From JACJWR01 sp964556255 (lineage in GTDB: Bacteria > Actinomycetota > Actinomycetes > S36-B12 > UBA10799), in the NCBI GenBank assembly GCA_964556255.1, contig CAZKVQ010000033.1, positions 1 to 33,623 of the forward strand: 33,623 bases of DNA, in the 5' to 3' direction. The notes under the pieces are model-generated. The model saw only the letters and a program-made list of their open reading frames with translations, ran no database searches and had not been told where the DNA came from. Both the position numbers and the translations under genes were made by a program. Below are positions 16,368 to 23,731 of this stretch, piece after piece. Position 1 is the stretch's first letter. Every line of letters begins with the position of its first letter.

Positions 16368-17147
16368 TCATTCGATAGTGACGTCCAGGCGCCAGGCCGA
16401 GGTGCTGACTGGTGGCACCAACGCAACGTCCCATTCCCGCTGCCTGAGGGCCGCGGCTACCTGTGACGGCGAGGTGAAACTGCGGCGCGAGCGCAGCAGA
16501 TCGGCGGCGACCTTGCCCTTCGTGGCCTTGTTGGCGTGGCTCACCGCGCTTCGGCTGCCATCGGGTCGGCGTTGCCAGACCTTGGCCACAACAGCGCGTT
16601 CGCGGAGGTCGGGCGGTATCGGCCACAGAGCTACGTAAGGGGATGACCGAAGGTCGAGGATCATCTCGTCGCCACCCAGACTTTCACGCAAGGTTTGATC
16701 GACGGGTTGACGCCACAGCGAGGTCAGGCGCGGAACCCCCGGCAGGGTGGTTCCTGCCGACAGCCGGTGGGCCGGGATCGATTCGGCCAGACGTACGACG
16801 CCGAACAACGCCGAAGCCACCCAGACCGACGCCAGTGCTCTCCGCTTGGCCCCGGGGGACAACGAGCCAACGTCGAGAGCGTCGAAGAGCACACCGGAGT
16901 AGACCCGCCAGGCAGGCGCGCAGGGGGCCGTCGCCAGTTCGGCGTTGAGCCACAGCAGATCGCGTTGGCCAGCCGACAAGCCCAACACCCGGGCGGCGTC
17001 ATCGGGGCTGTCGGAGCACAGCCTCGTCAGGGCGTCCAGCACGTGACGGGTCGGCTCCTGCAGGGCAGTGGGTCGGTCGCTGATCGACAGCCGTGGCCCG
17101 CGGCGTGGAGCGCGCTTGTTCTCCGAAGGTGGCAACAGGATGAGCAC
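16368..17147 (-). CDS. yaaA: YaaA-family peroxide stress protein (DUF328)
   Basis: A 259-residue cytoplasmic protein of the YaaA family, which in E. coli limits free iron and DNA damage during hydrogen peroxide stress. The start MLILLPPSENKR is the family signature, followed by WRVYSGVLFDALD, a central region with SLWRQPVDQTLRE, LDLRSSPYVALW and the basic segment SHANKATKGKVAADLL. The GTG at 17147 begins exactly at the signature. It is the last of three genes on this strand, eight bases after the membrane protein and behind the glutamate-cysteine ligase. That pairing suggests a shared redox-stress role, although the link is inferred. It converges with apbE with 16 bp between stops. Confidence 0.92.
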   Translation of the reverse strand: MLILLPPSENKRAPRRGPRLSISDRPTALQEPTRHVLDALTRLCSDSPDDAARVLGLSAGQRDLLWLNAELATAPCAPAWRVYSGVLFDALDVGSLSPGAKRRALASVWVASALFGVVRLAESIPAHRLSAGTTLPGVPRLTSLWRQPVDQTLRESLGGDEMILDLRSSPYVALWPIPPDLRERAVVAKVWQRRPDGSRSAVSHANKATKGKVAADLLRSRRSFTSPSQVAAALRQREWDVALVPPVSTSAWRLDVTIE

Positions 17148-17155
17148 GGAGAACG

Positions 17156-18031
17156 TCAGCCGACAGACGGGTCGGAGAGGAACGCCCGGAGGCGCTCCTC
17201 TCGCTGCGCGGTGAGGCGTAGCGTGATGCCCACAGCGATCTTCCGAACGATGTAGGTCCAGACGATCGTGACTAGTAGAGCCAGGCCAACGGAGGTACTA
17301 CTTCGACCCATAAGCTCCACCAGACCGATGGCGGGTAGCAGCAGCAGGAAGGCTGAGGGCATGGTCAGGATGAAGGGGATGATCACCGCGACCCCCCAAC
17401 GGATCCAGGTGTTCTTCTTCTTACGGCGTTCCTTAATGCTCATCGGGTGGTAGGGCAGCAACGGCGCCACGATCGAGGTGATGCCCAGAAAACCGAAGGG
17501 CAGGATGAGGACGATCGCTGCCACGATGATCGTCGTGGGCACGTCGTTGTCGTCTAGAGCAAGTATCCAACTGAGGATCGCGCCCGCCGGGGCTATCAGG
17601 CACCAGAGTGTGAGATTCCGCGCGAAGATCAGGTTGCGCAGCCGGTCGGGGTGACCCAGAGCGCCGAGGGCTCGTTGCGGCTGAGATGCATAGAGATTGG
17701 TGGCAGGTACGTCCGAGAAGGCCCAACTGGCGAGCACGGCCGGCAGGAATACCAGCGAGGCGAACCGCTCAGCGGTGATCGTGTCCGGGCCGAGCAGGAA
17801 CCAGCCAGCGAGCACGAGCGAAACGTTGAAGAAGATCACTTGCAGGATCTCGAACGGCGGACGGAACGTCTCACGCAGCTCGTAACTCAGACCGCCGAGG
17901 ACCGAGTAGTCATCGAACCTGCCGGGTGGCAGCAATGGCACGCCGCGCAGTATCGACTCTCGACGCGCCGGTCGCTGATCGTTGTCTTTGCTCGCCGGCT
18001 CGTGAGTCGCTGACGGTTCCTGAGCGCTCAT
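17156..18031 (-). CDS. Integral membrane protein, six predicted helices
   Basis: A 291-residue membrane protein that I do not recognise. A charged cytoplasmic N-terminus of about 55 residues is followed by hydrophobic segments near 62-81, 90-105, 139-159, 165-190, 212-240 and 247-265. A loop of Lys and Arg (KERRKKKNTW, near 200) and an Arg-rich C-terminus should be cytoplasmic. The layout is reminiscent of a half-size ABC-2 permease, but no ATPase gene is adjacent, so I make no functional call. The ATG at 18031 overlaps the upstream glutamate-cysteine ligase stop by four bases, so the two are translated together. It may act with that enzyme or simply share its promoter. Confidence 0.75.
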   Translation of the reverse strand: MSAQEPSATHEPASKDNDQRPARRESILRGVPLLPPGRFDDYSVLGGLSYELRETFRPPFEILQVIFFNVSLVLAGWFLLGPDTITAERFASLVFLPAVLASWAFSDVPATNLYASQPQRALGALGHPDRLRNLIFARNLTLWCLIAPAGAILSWILALDDNDVPTTIIVAAIVLILPFGFLGITSIVAPLLPYHPMSIKERRKKKNTWIRWGVAVIIPFILTMPSAFLLLLPAIGLVELMGRSSTSVGLALLVTIVWTYIVRKIAVGITLRLTAQREERLRAFLSDPSVG

Positions 18032-19173
18032 GTAACTATCGCCTCCTGACTTTCTCGGAGTTCGGCCACTGCAGTACTGACGACCGCGGACAGGTCGCCG
18101 CGGGTTGCTCGGGAGACTGCTCGCTGTCGTTCGTAGCCTGCACCGCGCTCGACTATCCCCGAGACGCCGGCGAGTTCGTCGGCGCACTGCAGTCTGCGTG
18201 CCACCGGAGCGAGCTGTTCGAGTAGCTCAGTCAGATCCTCTGTCATGAGATGCTCACGGTTGTCGGAATTCAGGATGATGATGGAGTCCATCCCGTAGCG
18301 CGCCGAGCGCCACTTGTTCTCCTGAATATGCCATGGGGGCAGCGTCGGTAGTTGCTCGCCCGATGCGAGCCGATCGTCCAGGTCGACGATCAGGCAGTGG
18401 ACCAGCGCGGCGATCGCCGCCACCTCATCGAAGGTCGCCATGGCATCACAAACCCGAACTTCGATGGTCCCCAAAGTCGGAGAGGGCCGGACATCCCAAC
18501 GGATCTCGTTGAGGTGGTCGATCACCCCTGTCACCATCATGTCCTCGACGTAGGACTCGTAGTGCGGCCACTCCTCGAACTGGAAGGGGAGTCCGGCCGT
18601 CGGCAGCTGCTGGAAGAGCAGAGCACGGTTGGAGGCGTAGCCGGTGTCCGTCGAGTCGTAGAACGGTGAGGAGGCCGACAGGGCCTGCAGGTGCGGGTAG
18701 TAGCGCAGGAGGGAGTTGAGCACCGGCAGTACCCGGTCGCGGTCGGTCATGCCGACGTGAACATGCACTCCGTAAATGAGCATCTGTCGGCCCCAGTACT
18801 GCGTGCGGTCGATCAGGGTGGCATAGCGGTCGGCGTTCGTGACCCGCTGTGCCTGCCAACTTGCGAATGGATGCATGCCGGCGCTGAAGAGGTCGATTCC
18901 GATGCTTTCGGCAGCCTCCCTGACCCGGGCCATGCTTTCGGCAAGGTCTGCCATGGCCTCGGGGACGTTCTGGCAGATCCCGGTCACGAGTTCAACGGTG
19001 TTCAGCAGCAGTTCTCGGTGAATTCGCCGGGGACCGTCCGCCGGCTCGTCCCCGAGCAGATCGAAGATCTCGTCCGCCCTGGACACGAGGTCGCCGGAGT
19101 AGGGATCGACCAGCGCGATCTCCCACTCGATGCCCACACTTGGGCCAGCGGATCGGTTGAACGGAACATCCAC
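18028..19173 (-). CDS. Glutamate-cysteine ligase family 2 (YbdK-like carboxylate-amine ligase)
   Basis: An ATP-dependent enzyme that joins the gamma-carboxyl of glutamate to an amine such as cysteine. Family blocks are VGIEWEIALVDPYSGDL near residue 12, QNVPEAMADL, GMHPFASWQAQRVTNADRY, MLIYGVHVHVG, LSASSPFYDSTDTGYASNR, LPTAGLPFQFEEW, GTIEVRVCDAM and NKWRSARYGMDS. The length of about 381 residues is normal. The GTG at 19173 (MDVPFNRSAGP) starts at the conserved N-terminus. The frame stays open far upstream without conservation. Whether the product is gamma-glutamylcysteine (for example towards ergothioneine) or another amide cannot be decided here. It heads a three-gene operon with the membrane protein and YaaA. 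Confidence 0.9.
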   Translation of the reverse strand: MDVPFNRSAGPSVGIEWEIALVDPYSGDLVSRADEIFDLLGDEPADGPRRIHRELLLNTVELVTGICQNVPEAMADLAESMARVREAAESIGIDLFSAGMHPFASWQAQRVTNADRYATLIDRTQYWGRQMLIYGVHVHVGMTDRDRVLPVLNSLLRYYPHLQALSASSPFYDSTDTGYASNRALLFQQLPTAGLPFQFEEWPHYESYVEDMMVTGVIDHLNEIRWDVRPSPTLGTIEVRVCDAMATFDEVAAIAALVHCLIVDLDDRLASGEQLPTLPPWHIQENKWRSARYGMDSIIILNSDNREHLMTEDLTELLEQLAPVARRLQCADELAGVSGIVERGAGYERQRAVSRATRGDLSAVVSTAVAELRESQEAIVT

Positions 19174-19296
19174 CCGCCAAGCATGCCAGCGCGCGACTCG
19201 CGCGGCATGGAAGGCGGAGAACACGCAGTGCCGGGACTTGCCGACACCAACTGTGCTGGGATGGAATGGTTGACCGCCGGTGAGAGGAAGAAAGCC

Positions 19297-19737
19297 ATGT
19301 CGGGACATGTTGAGCACGCATTGATCGTTGGACAGGAAGGGGTCTATGAGGCGCGTCGGGGGGTTGCGACCGCCGAGCGTGCGCTCGGAGTCGTGGATCG
19401 GGCGCTCGAGATCTCCGACCGGGTCCTGGTCGATGTGGACAAGGGGCTCGTGGCAACTGAGGATGCCATTGCCACCGGCCGTCGGGTGCTCCCCAAGGTA
19501 TTGATCGGCCTCGCAGTGGCAACGGTGGTCACAGTGGGTGTGGTGGTCGTGCTGCGGCGCCGTTCCCGCTCGGCCGATGACTCTCCCGCGCCCTCGCCGG
19601 CCTACCGCGCGCCAGCACAATCGGGGCCCGATTCGGGCACCGACGAAGCCCCGGTCGCGGACACCGACGACAGCGCTGCCACGGCGGCCGGCCAATCGGA
19701 GGTTCCGCCGTCTGCCGACCAGGATTCCGCCCAGTAG
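19297..19737 (+). CDS. Small membrane-anchored protein with amphipathic helix
   Basis: A 146-residue protein of unknown function. Residues 5-65 form an unbroken helix with a recurring pattern (TAERALGVVDRALEISDRVL, then DVDKGLVATEDAI) that looks like a coiled coil or membrane-surface helix. One transmembrane segment follows at 67-87, then RRRS as a stop-transfer signal and a disordered acidic/Pro/Ala tail. The positive stop-transfer side suggests a cytoplasmic tail with the helix outside, or the reverse if the N-terminus is cytoplasmic. The ATG at 19297 follows GAGAGG. It is divergent from the glutamate-cysteine ligase and 24 bp before the next small membrane protein, so those two are probably one operon. 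Confidence 0.7.
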   Translation: MSGHVEHALIVGQEGVYEARRGVATAERALGVVDRALEISDRVLVDVDKGLVATEDAIATGRRVLPKVLIGLAVATVVTVGVVVVLRRRSRSADDSPAPSPAYRAPAQSGPDSGTDEAPVADTDDSAATAAGQSEVPPSADQDSAQ

Positions 19738-19761
19738 CGGCCGATCTGGGAGCTCCTGGTC

Positions 19762-20115
19762 ATGGCCGAAGTCGAGATGGATGACGACACCCGCGACCGT
19801 TTCCGCATCGAGCGGGCCCGCGTGGTTGCTCGCCTTCTGCGGAAACTGGGCTGGGCTGCTGCCGCGCTGGGGTGCCTGGCCCTGCTCGCCGTGGGCGTCT
19901 TCTACCTCACCGGCGACATGTCGGGGGAGAAGGCTTGGAGCCTCGCGACGGGCTCGGTGTTTGCCAGTCTGCTATCTGGCGTGGTCGCTTACGGCTCGGG
20001 TATGAACCTCACCCTGTCGGCTTCCAGGCTCGAGAGGGTGCTGCCCCCTGAGCCGACCGCTGGGGCGGATGAGGGTGATCAGGACTCGGACACGTCGACC
20101 AGCACGGGGGTCTGA
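19762..20115 (+). CDS. Small two-helix membrane protein
   Basis: A 117-residue membrane protein that I do not recognise. An acidic start and a basic amphipathic stretch (RFRIERARVVARLLRKLG) precede transmembrane segments at about 30-50 and 59-80, joined by a short loop (TGDMSGEKAW). The acidic tail (EGDQDSDTSTST) is probably disordered and cytoplasmic. The ATG at 19762 has GGGAG nine bases upstream. It follows the preceding membrane protein closely, and no partner beyond that can be inferred. Confidence 0.72.
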   Translation: MAEVEMDDDTRDRFRIERARVVARLLRKLGWAAAALGCLALLAVGVFYLTGDMSGEKAWSLATGSVFASLLSGVVAYGSGMNLTLSASRLERVLPPEPTAGADEGDQDSDTSTSTGV

Positions 20116-20250
20116 CACCTCTTCCTCAGTCAATCCGCGCAGTTCGGGGGATCGGTCGACACCGCCGCGACTCACGCCCTAGGGTCGGCAGGGTTGGTAC
20201 GAGTCGGCAGGCAGGGTGCTTGCGCCTGGAATGCAGGGAGATGACACAGC

Positions 20251-21483
20251 GTGATTGTCAAGAAGACGTTTGCCAAGCGATTTCTCGCGGCCGGGCTGGC
20301 CGCAGGTCTGGCCACCACTGGTGTTGTGGCGGCTGGATCCACAGCCAACGCCACCTCGGCGCCAGCCGACGTGCGCGGTGACCTGCGCGGCACGCCGATG
20401 AAAGTCATGACCCTGAACCTGTATCTCGGCGGACCTCTCGGTGATGCGATCGCCGCCGCGAACAAGGGCTTGGTGCCGTTCCTCATCGCGGCAGCGGGCG
20501 TGTACGACACGGCCCGCGCCACCAACTTCCCGCTGCGGGCCCGGTGGATCGCCGCAACGATCAAGGCGCAGAACCCCGACGTCCTGACGTTGAACGAGTT
20601 GACGACCTGGGTTGCCAAGAGCCCAAAGAGTGTCAACCTTCCGAGCTATGACTACTACGCCATCCTGCAGAAGGAACTCCATGCCCAGGGCATGGACTAC
20701 CGGCTGGGAAGCCTCTCTCGCAACGCCGACATCGGCTACAGCAAGACCGTGGGGATCCCGTACTACAACCCGAAGGTTCCCGGCTGCAACAGTCTCGTGA
20801 CGATCCTGAACTGCCAGGTGCGGCTCAAGGACTCCGATGCGGTGCTCTACAACGCGAAGAATCCCAACCTGAGGTACCTCGGCTACCCGGCGCACGGTCA
20901 CTTCGCCACCCAGCAGACTTTCGCCGTGGCCGGCACCACACTCTCCTTCGATCGTGGCTGGGCCTCAGCAGCCTTCTCCTACCGGGGCAAGCCGGTGACG
21001 GTGCTGACCTCGCACCTCGAGGTGGAGTCGCAGGATGGGAAGAAGGGCGGCTACGGTCCGGCCAACTGGCCCTCTAAGGTACAGACGGCCCAGGCGAACG
21101 AGTTGTTGCAGATCGCTCCCGCCGTCGCCTCCAAGACCTTCGGGCGGGTGATTCTGGCCGGCGATCTGAATTCCGACGCCAACGGTTGGTACAGCCCGGC
21201 GTACGCGAACCTGACCAGGTCCTACTTCCAGGACTCCTGGGCGCAGGTGGGTAAGCCGTTCGGCAAGTCGGTGGGAGCTACCTGCTGCCAGAAAGGCAAC
21301 CTGAACAGCCCGGGGAGGCTGGATTCGGGCGACCCGGTGGTTCCGACGAGGATTGACCTCGTTCTCAACCACGGTGCTACCGCCGTTCAGACGGCGATCC
21401 TCGGGACTGCCTACATGCAGTCCAAGCAACCGCGCTGGCAGTCCGATCACTACTTCTATCAGGCGAAGGTCACCCTGAACTGA
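20251..21483 (+). CDS. Secreted endonuclease/exonuclease/phosphatase-fold protein
   Basis: A 410-residue exported metal-dependent phosphoesterase of the EEP superfamily (DNase I, sphingomyelinase and inositol phosphatase fold). A signal peptide (1-34, ending in ANA) is followed by KVMTLNLYLG with the conserved Asn (50-60), NPDVLTLNELT with the metal Glu, LTSHLE with catalytic His, LAGDLNSDAN with the Asp/Asn pair, and SDHYFYQ with the final catalytic Asp-His at 399-400. The active site is complete. Cys pairs in GCNSLVTILNC and ATCC suggest disulfides outside the cell. The GTG at 20251 follows AGGGAG. The substrate could be nucleic acid or phospholipid, and the sequence does not tell which. 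Its stop overlaps the convergent module B reductase by 14 bases. Confidence 0.88.
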   Translation: MIVKKTFAKRFLAAGLAAGLATTGVVAAGSTANATSAPADVRGDLRGTPMKVMTLNLYLGGPLGDAIAAANKGLVPFLIAAAGVYDTARATNFPLRARWIAATIKAQNPDVLTLNELTTWVAKSPKSVNLPSYDYYAILQKELHAQGMDYRLGSLSRNADIGYSKTVGIPYYNPKVPGCNSLVTILNCQVRLKDSDAVLYNAKNPNLRYLGYPAHGHFATQQTFAVAGTTLSFDRGWASAAFSYRGKPVTVLTSHLEVESQDGKKGGYGPANWPSKVQTAQANELLQIAPAVASKTFGRVILAGDLNSDANGWYSPAYANLTRSYFQDSWAQVGKPFGKSVGATCCQKGNLNSPGRLDSGDPVVPTRIDLVLNHGATAVQTAILGTAYMQSKQPRWQSDHYFYQAKVTLN

Positions 21484-21488
21484 CCTTC
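21465..21488. terminator. Hairpin spanning two overlapping convergent stop codons
   Basis: GAAGGTCA at 21465-21472 and TGACCTTC at 21481-21488 are perfect reverse complements with an eight-base loop. Each arm contains the stop codon of one of the two convergent genes. It may serve as a weak bidirectional terminator. The stem is short and lacks a T-tract. Confidence 0.45.
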
Positions 21489-22066
21489 TCGGCGGGGTTC
21501 CGCCGAACTGCTTGCGGGATGCGGCGCGGCGCCAGTTGGCCGCGCCGCATCACCGCGAGCAGCACTAGGGCACTCACGCTGAAGAGCACGATCAGCGACC
21601 AACTCCGCATCACATCCGTACCCATCAGGATGTAGTGGGCGGTGGCCAGAGGCCACACGGCATAAGCCAGGACATGCACGACGCTCCACGAACGTGCACT
21701 CAGACGCGAACGAAAGAATGCCGCCGCACCCACACCGACGAGCAGCAGGAAGGCGAGCGACCCGAGGGCCGTGGGAATGCGGCTGTGGGAGGCCAGACCG
21801 GGGATGAACAGGTCGTACCACCGCAGGTGTGCGTAGGGGTCCGGCAGCAGGGTCAGCACATGGGCGAGCACGAGCAGCAGCGTTGTCATCGACAGGGTCC
21901 GATGAACCAGCGTCGTGGTGCGCCCGTTGAACAGATCGGAGAAGATCCTGCTGCGGATGCCCAGCCCCATGATCACTGTCGCCGAGGCGGCGAGCCACGC
22001 CACGATTCCAAGCGCGCGGGCGCTCATCCACAACAGGGGCAGGGATGCGGCAAGCGTCTCGTTCAC
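21470..22066 (-). CDS. Ferric-reductase-like transmembrane protein, haem domain only (module B)
   Basis: A 198-residue integral membrane protein with about six helices and four His residues at 55/69 and 131/144. The i+14 and i+13 spacings are identical to the haem pairs of the module A reductase (107/121 and 184/197). Two b-type haems are therefore expected. The FAD and NAD(P) domains are absent, so electrons must come from another protein or from quinol, as in MsrQ. The GTG at 22066 overlaps the apbE stop by four bases, so the two genes are translationally coupled. It is the last gene of the module B operon and overlaps the convergent nuclease gene at its 3' end. Confidence 0.87.
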   Translation of the reverse strand: MNETLAASLPLLWMSARALGIVAWLAASATVIMGLGIRSRIFSDLFNGRTTTLVHRTLSMTTLLLVLAHVLTLLPDPYAHLRWYDLFIPGLASHSRIPTALGSLAFLLLVGVGAAAFFRSRLSARSWSVVHVLAYAVWPLATAHYILMGTDVMRSWSLIVLFSVSALVLLAVMRRGQLAPRRIPQAVRRNPAEKVSSG

Positions 22067-23124
22067 AGCATTCTCCTTTGTGAGTCCTCGACAGTTCCAG
22101 TGATCTGGTGGATGCCGCCATGGATGTCGGTGAGTAGGGCTTGGCGTACCCGGCTGGGCAGCCAGGCCTTCGCGGCGGAGGTCCCCAGGAGTAGTGCGGT
22201 CTTGGTGCAGGTCTCCGCTGTCAACGCGTCCGCAGCCTGCACTGTGACTGCCAGCAGGTCGCTATCAGACGGGCGTCCCGTGCGTGGGTCGATGAGGTGG
22301 TGTCCGCCCCGCCAGCGACGACGCGCAGTGCTGCTGGTGGCTATGCCGCCGTCAACAGTGGACCACTGGGTGAGGGTGGGAATCGCCTGATGCCCAGGGG
22401 AAGGGGCACCACGTTCGTCCGCCACGTCTACCCGCCAGGGGCCGGAATCCAGATCGCGACCGATAGCGCGGATGTCCCCGCCAAGATCCACCAGCACTCC
22501 TTCCGCGCCGGCGGCGGCCAGCGAGGTGGCGATGAGGTCGGCTGCGAATCCTTTCCCAACGCCTCCGGAATCCAATGTGGTGCCTGCAGGGCGAGTCACG
22601 AAGTTGCCGGCAACCTGCACGTCGGCCATCGTTGCCGGTTCAGGCCCGATGCCTGCGCCGACGCCGGAGGAAGTCGAGGCGCCGGTGACCTCGGCGAAAT
22701 CCCGGTCGTACCCCGCAGCTATCACCCGATCTAGCACGGCCGCGTCGACGAGGGCATCGCTGAAGCGAAATGCCCACGACATGGCAGCGATGAGGGCTGC
22801 GGTGAGATCGTCAGTCCAGTCGGTGAGTTCGCCCGCCGCAGCGGCAGCCGCCCGGTTGAGGCTGCTAAGGGCCGAGTCGGGGCGAAACCGGCTCCACAAG
22901 GAGTCCAGCGTCGTGATCCCGCTCCACGCAGTCGCGGCGGCCGCGGCCGCATTCACGCTGGTAGGCGTTACGACAAGGACCTGGCAGTTGGTGCCCATCG
23001 CGCGACCCCCGGCGCGTGCCCGGACGAGTCCATCGGCCATCGTCATGGAGATGGCGGGCTCTCCGGGCCGGACCGGGACAGCCGGTTCAGCGGCCAACCG
23101 GGTCGTGGCTGCCCCGTTGGGCAC
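22063..23124 (-). CDS. apbE: ApbE-family FAD:protein FMN transferase (third copy, module B)
   Basis: A 353-residue flavin transferase with AMGTNCQVLVV near the N-terminus, LDSGGVGKGFAAD (FAD site), VDLGGDIRAIG, IATSSTARRRW, HHLIDPRTG and AETCTKTALLLG. All catalytic blocks are present, in the same form as the copy at 15401-16351. There is no signal peptide. The GTG at 23124 begins two bases after the stop of the upstream Ser/Gly-rich gene. A later ATG before MADGLVRAR is an alternative start. It is coupled at its 3' end to the haem-only reductase. No FMN-binding domain gene is in this operon, so its target is not evident. Confidence 0.9.
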   Translation of the reverse strand: MPNGAATTRLAAEPAVPVRPGEPAISMTMADGLVRARAGGRAMGTNCQVLVVTPTSVNAAAAAATAWSGITTLDSLWSRFRPDSALSSLNRAAAAAAGELTDWTDDLTAALIAAMSWAFRFSDALVDAAVLDRVIAAGYDRDFAEVTGASTSSGVGAGIGPEPATMADVQVAGNFVTRPAGTTLDSGGVGKGFAADLIATSLAAAGAEGVLVDLGGDIRAIGRDLDSGPWRVDVADERGAPSPGHQAIPTLTQWSTVDGGIATSSTARRRWRGGHHLIDPRTGRPSDSDLLAVTVQAADALTAETCTKTALLLGTSAAKAWLPSRVRQALLTDIHGGIHQITGTVEDSQRRML

Positions 23125-23125
23125 G

Positions 23126-23731
23126 TCAGCTGCCGCCGGTCACGGCGGGTGCTTGCGGGGCGGCCCCGCCGCCCGACGACCCACTGGAGGAGCCGCCCGA
23201 GGAAGATCCCGAGGAGCCGCCGGACGACCCGCCCGATGAGTAGGAACCGGACGAACTCGATCCGCTGCCAGCCGAGGTGTCGTAGCCACCACCGGAACCG
23301 CTGCCAGCCGAGGTGTCGTAGCCACCACCGGAACCTGAATCTGCGCTGACACCCGACCCGGAGCTGTCGCCGGGGGCCGCCGGCTCGGGCGCTCCTGCCA
23401 CCGTCACGACCTCTTGCGGCACAGCGGCCTGCAACTTCGCCTGGTACTCCTGGGCCAGTCGCTTCAATGACGCCTCATACTGTGCCCGCAACTTCGCAAC
23501 CCTGATGTCGCTGCGCGCCTGCTCGGCGGCAAGTGCAGCGGAAACCGCGTCTGTGGCGCCGGTCGGCTGGGTGGTTTGCGGAGCTGGTTTCTCTTTGGAG
23601 CTATTCTCATCGGCCGCCGCCCGAACCGCGATCAGCCCGACCATGCCCAACGTCAGTGAGACGGCGATTCCGCCTGAGGCGATTCGTGCGGCCGCGGTCG
23701 GGGCCTTCGCCCGGTGTCTGCTGTCAGTCAT
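23126..23731 (-). CDS. Membrane-anchored Ser/Gly-rich protein (module B)
   Basis: A 201-residue protein of unknown function. A basic N-terminus and one hydrophobic segment (about 19-37) act as signal anchor or signal peptide. Next come a linker with PQTTQPTGATDAV, a charged helix (AEQARSDIRVAKLRAQYEA, then SLKRLAQEYQAKLQAAV) and a Ser/Gly-rich tail of about 85 residues containing two exact copies of a 12-residue GSGGGYDTSAGS-type unit. The tail is flexible and could span the cell wall. The ATG at 23731 overlaps the previous stop by eight bases. It sits directly upstream of apbE, as the FMN-binding gene does in module A, which makes it a candidate target through TGAT (see findings). Confidence 0.75.
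   Translation of the reverse strand: MTDSRHRAKAPTAAARIASGGIAVSLTLGMVGLIAVRAAADENSSKEKPAPQTTQPTGATDAVSAALAAEQARSDIRVAKLRAQYEASLKRLAQEYQAKLQAAVPQEVVTVAGAPEPAAPGDSSGSGVSADSGSGGGYDTSAGSGSGGGYDTSAGSGSSSSGSYSSGGSSGGSSGSSSGGSSSGSSGGGAAPQAPAVTGGS
23262..23333. repeat. Perfect 36-bp tandem repeat, two copies
   Basis: Bases 23262-23297 and 23298-23333 are identical. The unit encodes 12 residues of the Ser/Gly/Tyr-rich tail in frame, so copy-number change by slippage would alter tail length without breaking the gene. Confidence 0.9.

Noticed and set aside
17156..18031. Six-helix protein as an ABC-2 transporter permease
   Set aside because: Topology alone is similar. There is no adjacent ATPase gene and no permease motif, so it was left as an unknown membrane protein.
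23262..23333. Tandem repeats considered as a CRISPR array or an origin iteron
   Set aside because: Two directly adjacent in-frame copies without spacers, inside a coding Ser/Gly tail. No cas genes or replication genes are nearby.
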